Source: an uncultured Prevotella sp.
GTDB lineage: Bacteria; Bacteroidota; Bacteroidia; Bacteroidales; Bacteroidaceae
Direction: 5' to 3'
DNA length: 24,458 nucleotides
Assembly: GCA_937874345.1 (NCBI GenBank)
Contig: CALNBT010000047.1
Span: 1 to 24,458, forward strand
The notes below the pieces were generated by a model. It was not told the DNA's origin and searched no databases. It saw nothing but the letters and a program-made list of their open reading frames with translations. This document shows, in pieces, positions 19,785-24,458 of the stretch. Position 1 is the first letter of the stretch. Every line of letters starts with the position of its first letter. The translations under genes and the position numbers were made by a program.

Positions 19785-21977
19785 TTACATTGACGTGATT
19801 TGGAAGTTGCCACAGTAAGCGGAAAACACACCAGCGCTTGCACCTGAATTCATCTGGGATGTCCACCCTAAATCCAAAGCACCACTTACATCGAAGTTTG
19901 CAGGCAAAGTGACTACGGTAAACATAGTACCTTGCCCAGCCCCGGATGCAGATTGGTACAGTATTCTTGCAATTTTTGTAACTAGGTCTATCGCTATGGA
20001 AGAGATGTAGATATTAGAACTTCCGTACGATAAATTAACCAATACAAAAATACCACCTATGGAATTCCTTAATGCGAAGCCTGCATAATTGTTAGCATTT
20101 TGGATATTATAAAGGCACCAACCAGCGGTGGACGGGCCTACATTAGAAGATGTCACAATACCTGATATAAGCTTCGTACCCGCTGGGAATGTGGCTACTG
20201 TAGTATGCCATGTTATGTTAGATGAAGTTGAAACCGCCCGTGTTCCCGCAGCGTGTGAGGGTGAAACCACTTGGTAGTTACCCTGCTGAATCTGCCCGAC
20301 TTTTGTCGCTAGTTGTTGATGTGTATCGCTGCCTGATGCTACTACACCTTTGCCAGTAATAGCGGCAGCGATAGCCGTCTTCCCATCACTGACAGATTGA
20401 AAAAGCAGCTTGTCATTAGCGTCTTGGTTCCAGACATTGCTGTCGGCTCCAGAAGCAACTGTAATCCTACGCACCCTACGACTTGACCCGCTCAAACCGC
20501 TGGGAATTCTTATTTGGACAACATAGGCTCCTGATGCTACAGAAGATGCAGTTACTGACTTCCGGTGCCATGTATTCGTTACATCATTAACCATAGTTGC
20601 TACCACAGCATTATCAGATACACGCACTAACTGTACACGTATCTGACCTCCACCACCTGAAGTGGTGATGAAATCTGCACTTAACGTGACTGTAGGACCA
20701 GTTACTGATAAGCTGTCTGATTGCAGCACTGCTTCGCCGCCTGTAGTAGTCTGACTTGTACATATGAACAGTCCCGGTGCTACGGTTGTAGGGTCGGCAG
20801 CCGCTGTGAATAAGGCTGAAGCACTGCCAACGTTAGTCCAACCCTGCAAACCCATTTCTGCGGAACTGTTTGGAAGTATGTTCGAAGGACGTTCTTTGGG
20901 GATGTATCCACCAGCAACAATGGCGTTGAACTGCGGGATAGTGTATTCATCAGCGTAAGATTGTGTGAACGTCTTGGCTGAAGCAAGCGCTGCGTCTGCT
21001 TTGCTCTGTGCCCCGAACGTGGTTTCATCATCACGCCAGCCTGTCCAAGTGGTGTCTGTCATGGATACCCGTTTATAGGATACGTTCCAACCCGGTCCTT
21101 GATAGAATACTTCTTCAACCACTTTGTCACCTGCATGGGACGTTCTCAACAGGACAGGCACTACATCTTCGTAACCGAAGTACGTAGAGTCATTCCAACT
21201 CTGCTGCGCACCTTCTGAGATACGCATGACGTAGATACCCGGCGGCACATCTGACGGTGGTGTGGCAGGCACAATTGAATCTTCCTGTGCCGTGTTAACT
21301 GTACCACTGGAGATGTCAGACACTTGTTCGATGATCTGATCAATTACATCCTGCGGAAGACCACCGGATAGGGCTGTGCTGATTTGCTGGTCTGTTTGTG
21401 TGGCGGTATAATACACCTGCTCCAATTTGTCTGGAGTAACTGATCTGTCAATAATCTTGCTGGTTACAATAGCACCATCCAAAATCTTATCAGAACTCAC
21501 AGCACCGTCTGCAATCTTTGTAGTTGTAACTGCTCCATTGAGAATAGCAGCCGTCCGAATAGAGTTGTCACCCATATTCATCAAGGTGACAGCGCCTGCT
21601 GCAAGCTTATCAGTTGTGACAGCATTGTCAGCAAGCTTTTCTGTAGTTACAATTCCGTTAGCCAGCTTTGCAGTTGTGATTGTGCTGTCTTGAATTTTAT
21701 TGCCTGTGACAGCCAAGTCAACCAACTTAGCGTTGTCCACTGAAAGTGGACCCAGCTTGCCAAGTGTTACAGCTCCGTTGTTGATCTTGGGGGTTGTAAC
21801 CGCATTGTCTTGAAGCTGAGATGTGCCGACACCGCCAGCACCTTTCAGTTCGGTGACCTGATCCTGCGTATCATTGTACGCTGCAACCAGCAGGTCACGC
21901 TCTTGGTTGTAGTCCGGGCCGTGCATTGTCTGCCCATCGGCCCATTGTTTCAAGCTGGACTGGTTAACTCTAGCCAT
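19785..21977 (-). CDS. Tail fibre / receptor-binding protein with decapeptide shaft and carbohydrate-binding-like domains
   Basis: The frame opens at GTG 21986, but AGGAGG abuts that codon and is correctly placed for ATG 21977, giving 730 residues. Residues 1-50 look like an attachment helix/linker. Residues 51-187 are an uninterrupted decapeptide repeat with consensus TTxK(L/I)xDGAV. Residues about 245-316 fit a knob-type domain (GIYVMRISEG and TTWTGWRD), as in pyocin and phage fibres. Residues 366 to about 510 begin NILPNSSAEMGLQGW and resemble a carbohydrate-binding jelly roll. The C-terminus is beta-rich, typical of receptor-binding tips. It should form a trimeric fibre that binds the host wall. 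It follows the nozzle gene by 12 bases and precedes the unknown 183-residue gene. Confidence 0.82.
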   Translation of the reverse strand: MARVNQSSLKQWADGQTMHGPDYNQERDLLVAAYNDTQDQVTELKGAGGVGTSQLQDNAVTTPKINNGAVTLGKLGPLSVDNAKLVDLAVTGNKIQDSTITTAKLANGIVTTEKLADNAVTTDKLAAGAVTLMNMGDNSIRTAAILNGAVTTTKIADGAVSSDKILDGAIVTSKIIDRSVTPDKLEQVYYTATQTDQQISTALSGGLPQDVIDQIIEQVSDISSGTVNTAQEDSIVPATPPSDVPPGIYVMRISEGAQQSWNDSTYFGYEDVVPVLLRTSHAGDKVVEEVFYQGPGWNVSYKRVSMTDTTWTGWRDDETTFGAQSKADAALASAKTFTQSYADEYTIPQFNAIVAGGYIPKERPSNILPNSSAEMGLQGWTNVGSASALFTAAADPTTVAPGLFICTSQTTTGGEAVLQSDSLSVTGPTVTLSADFITTSGGGGQIRVQLVRVSDNAVVATMVNDVTNTWHRKSVTASSVASGAYVVQIRIPSGLSGSSRRVRRITVASGADSNVWNQDANDKLLFQSVSDGKTAIAAAITGKGVVASGSDTHQQLATKVGQIQQGNYQVVSPSHAAGTRAVSTSSNITWHTTVATFPAGTKLISGIVTSSNVGPSTAGWCLYNIQNANNYAGFALRNSIGGIFVLVNLSYGSSNIYISSIAIDLVTKIARILYQSASGAGQGTMFTVVTLPANFDVSGALDLGWTSQMNSGASAGVFSAYCGNFQITSM
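21417..21827 (-). repeat. 30-bp periodic (decapeptide) repeat in tail fibre shaft
   Basis: Residues 51-180 contain 13 consecutive ten-residue units with no register shift, each ending in the pattern xAV, xSV, xTI or xSI; a partial 14th unit follows to residue 187. Hydrophobic positions recur every tenth residue, as expected for a trimeric beta shaft. At DNA level the copies have diverged, so it is a protein-level repeat. Confidence 0.9.
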
Positions 21978-21989
21978 GCCCCGCACCTC

Positions 21990-23981
21990 CTAAATCTTCT
22001 TGAGTTTGAATTGGAACGCAAAGCCGTACATTTCGCAAGGCTCCAAGGAAGATGTTCGTACTGAGAACTTCACCCGGCGACACTTACCACGAACTGAAGC
22101 ACGTTGCACAGACAGTTCAATGTCACCAAATGGACTGTCACCTACGATCCATGTCCCGAAGGTTGTCCCACGAAGAAATTCGAAGTTCGGTCTAGTCACC
22201 ACTTGCCAAGACCATCCGTTCTCATCGTCTTTGTTAACTGTACCATAATCTGGAGTAATCGCCAATGCTGAATCGGCCTTAACTGTTACAAACATGTTGA
22301 CATCGTACTCCCTCTCATGTCGGGCCAGAATGTACAGACGTTTCAGCTTTTTGTTATTGAATGATGCTGACAGGTCATAGAACTTGGATTCGATGACCAT
22401 ATCATACGGAACACCTGCGTCAGTGAACACGTTCCGGTCATGCTTGTATACATAGCCATCCGTTGACAGGTTGAACACATCATCGGCTGAAAGCAGGAAT
22501 TGTGCCAGATTCAGCTTGGTCGATGCATCTTTTGTCCAGACCTTGCGTTCGAAGTAGTAACGATAAATTTCTTTTTTACTAGGGAAGCACAACCAATACT
22601 GAGAGTCATGCACAACCGCGCAGGCATCTGTCTGGGTTGGATCAATCTCCCGCTGAACATGCTCATCAATACGCCCCACGTTCATCGTCTCCAGACGGTA
22701 TGGGTTGGGCTTTAGAGCGTACACACCATCATGGGATAGGAATAGGACGTTGTTACCTACAACCACCGCTGAGCGTCCAGCCACGCAGCCTAGACCGTCA
22801 TGGATCATGTACCGTTGGTAATCATCAACCGATTTGCCCAGAAGAGTCTGGATTGTAGAACGTGTGAACACCACCAGCATGTCTTGGAACCGCACAACCG
22901 CTGTAATCGGCTCCTGCTTACCAAAGTCAAAGTTGATCGTATTTGACACCGGGAAGTACCGGGGATTCTGAAGGTGACTAATGTACATCTGGAATGGGTT
23001 GGTGTCATCCCCGCACATCATCAATCTATCCCAGTGCAACATGATCTTCCGACACTTCTGGATGCCTGTCACTGGCATCGTGGGTGGGTTGTCTGTTGCG
23101 TTGACTTGGAAGTTCGTTAGCAGATACTCCTTTGTAGGGGTTGTTGTGCCCGTCTTCCGAACGGTTACTTTAATGTCATATTTGGTAGGCTGGTCGAATT
23201 TGAACACCTGTGTCTTCGCGTTCGCGAAGAAGTCCTTGTACGGTGTCGTAGGGAACGAAGATTCTGAAGACTTCTTAAACTCCCACTTGTAATCAATGGT
23301 ACCTGTGTCACCGGATGGTCTGTTTATGTATGCGGTCATGTTGATGTCTGCATTGACAGAACCGTTACGGCTTGCAGGCTTGATGCCAATGACATCCAAC
23401 GTGCCTACACCATCCTGAATGTAAGCATCCGGGTTATCGGACAATCCGTTCGTACCGATATAGATGGCTTCCTGCACAGTAGGCTGATACGGTACCACTG
23501 TTTTAGCTGTCCAAGTGTTGGTAGCATCATCCCGCTTAACCTCCACCAGTTTCGTCCCTGTAGCGATATACAGGATGTCTTGGTATTGTGCAGCTTCAAC
23601 CGGAAGTGTTGTCTGAAATCTAAAATCAGTGTTTGCACCATCTGTGATTTTGATCTTGTAGACTGTATTACTACTCATCCCGAAAATCTGCCCCATGTAG
23701 GCAACGATGATAATGGGTTCCGTTCTGGTCTTCAGATAATAGTTGAACAGACCCTGACCAACTCCACCATGGCTGGAAGCATCCCCCGGATGGCTGAAGA
23801 TCGTACGTCCATACCGGGTCTTTGCAGACCCACGCCCTGTATTATCCACGTTGAGCATGAGCGGAAACTCATTGTCACTTAACCGCTCATTACTTACGGC
23901 AGAGTTCTGCCCACCGCTGAAGTCGAGGTAGGCTTCAAACTCCTTTGTTGCCGGGTTAAAATTCGTCTGTTGGCGTGCCAT
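21990..23981 (-). CDS. Tail nozzle / tail tubular protein B-like stabilisation protein
   Basis: The 663-residue protein begins after GGGGGTAAACT with an N-terminal FSGGQNSAVSNERLSDNEFP, a segment typical of the phage nozzle/DNA-stabilisation family (T7 gp12 and P22 gp10 type), then a series of beta-rich blades (AQYQDILYIATGTKLVEVKR; VRFQDMLVVFTRSTIQTLLG; GRSAVVVGNNVLFLSHDGVY). This order suits a beta-propeller that forms the lower part of a short tail and closes the DNA channel. It indicates a podovirus-like tail. Its position upstream of the fibre gene fits anchoring of the fibre. The family call rests on motifs and context. Confidence 0.75.
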   Translation of the reverse strand: MARQQTNFNPATKEFEAYLDFSGGQNSAVSNERLSDNEFPLMLNVDNTGRGSAKTRYGRTIFSHPGDASSHGGVGQGLFNYYLKTRTEPIIIVAYMGQIFGMSSNTVYKIKITDGANTDFRFQTTLPVEAAQYQDILYIATGTKLVEVKRDDATNTWTAKTVVPYQPTVQEAIYIGTNGLSDNPDAYIQDGVGTLDVIGIKPASRNGSVNADINMTAYINRPSGDTGTIDYKWEFKKSSESSFPTTPYKDFFANAKTQVFKFDQPTKYDIKVTVRKTGTTTPTKEYLLTNFQVNATDNPPTMPVTGIQKCRKIMLHWDRLMMCGDDTNPFQMYISHLQNPRYFPVSNTINFDFGKQEPITAVVRFQDMLVVFTRSTIQTLLGKSVDDYQRYMIHDGLGCVAGRSAVVVGNNVLFLSHDGVYALKPNPYRLETMNVGRIDEHVQREIDPTQTDACAVVHDSQYWLCFPSKKEIYRYYFERKVWTKDASTKLNLAQFLLSADDVFNLSTDGYVYKHDRNVFTDAGVPYDMVIESKFYDLSASFNNKKLKRLYILARHEREYDVNMFVTVKADSALAITPDYGTVNKDDENGWSWQVVTRPNFEFLRGTTFGTWIVGDSPFGDIELSVQRASVRGKCRRVKFSVRTSSLEPCEMYGFAFQFKLKKI

Positions 23982-23995
23982 AGTTTACCCCCTTC

Positions 23996-24457
23996 CTAGA
24001 AGTGCTTTTGCCACGACTGCGCGTGACCGTAGACGTTCTGATCCCACTGAATGGTTACAGTATCGTCAACATTCGGACTGTTGTAAAGCCTGATCTCTGA
24101 CCCGTATTTCTGGTACGGTACAGGCTGACTGTTCACGTAGACTGTAATATCTCCGTACATGTTATAGCCAGCATCCGTCACCCGGAATGTCGGCGTGATT
24201 GATGTCTCTTCTGTAACCGTGAAGTGCTGCATGTTACTTTCCAAAGAGTATTGGATAGGTGGGTTGTAATTACTTACAAAGTCCCGCAGCGCCATTTCGA
24301 ACTGGTCCAAGTAGCTGTTTTTCTCCTGCAAGGATGAGTCGTAGGACTTGACCATTGCAGCAGCGTACAGTACAGGTGCGTTGTGGTACACCGCATCAAA
24401 GGAGAAAGTATCCCCGGCATCGGCTGTCTGCACAATGTCGGGGAATCTCGCATGGGC
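23996..24457 (-). CDS. Structural protein, 5' end outside window (adaptor candidate)
   Basis: The frame is open to the right edge (AHARFPDIVQTADAGDTF), so the GTG at 24433 is not a reliable start and the gene is truncated. The visible 3' part has a helical segment (YLDQFEMALRDF) preceded by an AVYHNAPVLYAAA stretch, then beta-rich sequence (YGDITVYVNSQPVPYQ). A gene immediately upstream of the nozzle is commonly a head-tail adaptor (P22 gp4 or T7 gp11-like), and the helical pattern is compatible, but the evidence is mainly positional. It ends 15 bases before the nozzle start. Confidence 0.6.
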   Translation of the reverse strand, partial: AHARFPDIVQTADAGDTFSFDAVYHNAPVLYAAAMVKSYDSSLQEKNSYLDQFEMALRDFVSNYNPPIQYSLESNMQHFTVTEETSITPTFRVTDAGYNMYGDITVYVNSQPVPYQKYGSEIRLYNSPNVDDTVTIQWDQNVYGHAQSWQKHF

Positions 24458-24458
24458 A

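Overview
The window is part of a tailed double-stranded DNA phage genome, virulent or prophage-like, and almost every base is coding. The host is most likely a Gram-positive Firmicute (Bacillus/Paenibacillus/Brevibacillus type). The reasons are strong AGGAGG-type ribosome binding sites, some GTG/TTG candidate starts, an M15-type endolysin with a Gram-positive style tail domain, an XkdX-like small tail protein and a DUF669 single-strand binding protein. The virion genes point to a podovirus-like particle: a beta-propeller-like tail nozzle protein, a repeat-shaft tail fibre, a virion protein with a C-terminal lysozyme-like domain, and a 1045-residue putative ejection protein. No sheath, tape measure or long tail tube gene is visible. 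The layout recalls podoviruses of Bacillus that carry a family A DNA polymerase and an FtsK/SpoIIIE-like gene, but that is a comparison from memory and was not searched.

Region 1 (1-8811, plus strand) is the replication module. In order: a PD-(D/E)XK nuclease cut by the left edge, a small CxxC protein, a RecA-fold (AAA_24/Sak4-like) ATPase, a small overlapping gene, a promoter, a DUF669 ssDNA-binding protein, a structured intergenic element with a 14-bp perfect inverted repeat, a primase fused to an MCM-like helicase, family A DNA polymerase, dUTPase and a two-helix membrane protein. Region 2 (8824-10477, minus) meets region 1 at a shared terminator. It holds an FtsK/HerA-like ATPase whose 3' end is overprinted by a replication-relaxation-like winged-helix protein. 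Region 3 (10591-11818, plus) diverges from region 2. It carries a promoter element also found upstream of the ssDNA-binding gene, then a RuvC-like resolvase, two small proteins and a DUF3310 protein.

Region 4 (11835-24457, minus) is the late module, converging on region 3 at a second shared terminator. Read in transcription order it starts outside the right edge with a structural protein, then nozzle, tail fibre, an unknown 183-residue protein, an XkdX-like protein and an internal terminator. A palindrome-bearing gap follows, then the lysozyme-like virion protein, the putative ejection protein, and a lysis cassette (membrane/coiled-coil protein, 58-residue protein, endolysin, holin).

The most unusual points are the structured element ahead of the primase-helicase gene, the MCM-like helicase fusion, the FtsK-like/relaxation-like overprinted pair, and an in-register decapeptide repeat shaft in the fibre. 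No stretch over 300 bases lacks a gene. No tRNA, CRISPR array, integrase or insertion sequence was seen.
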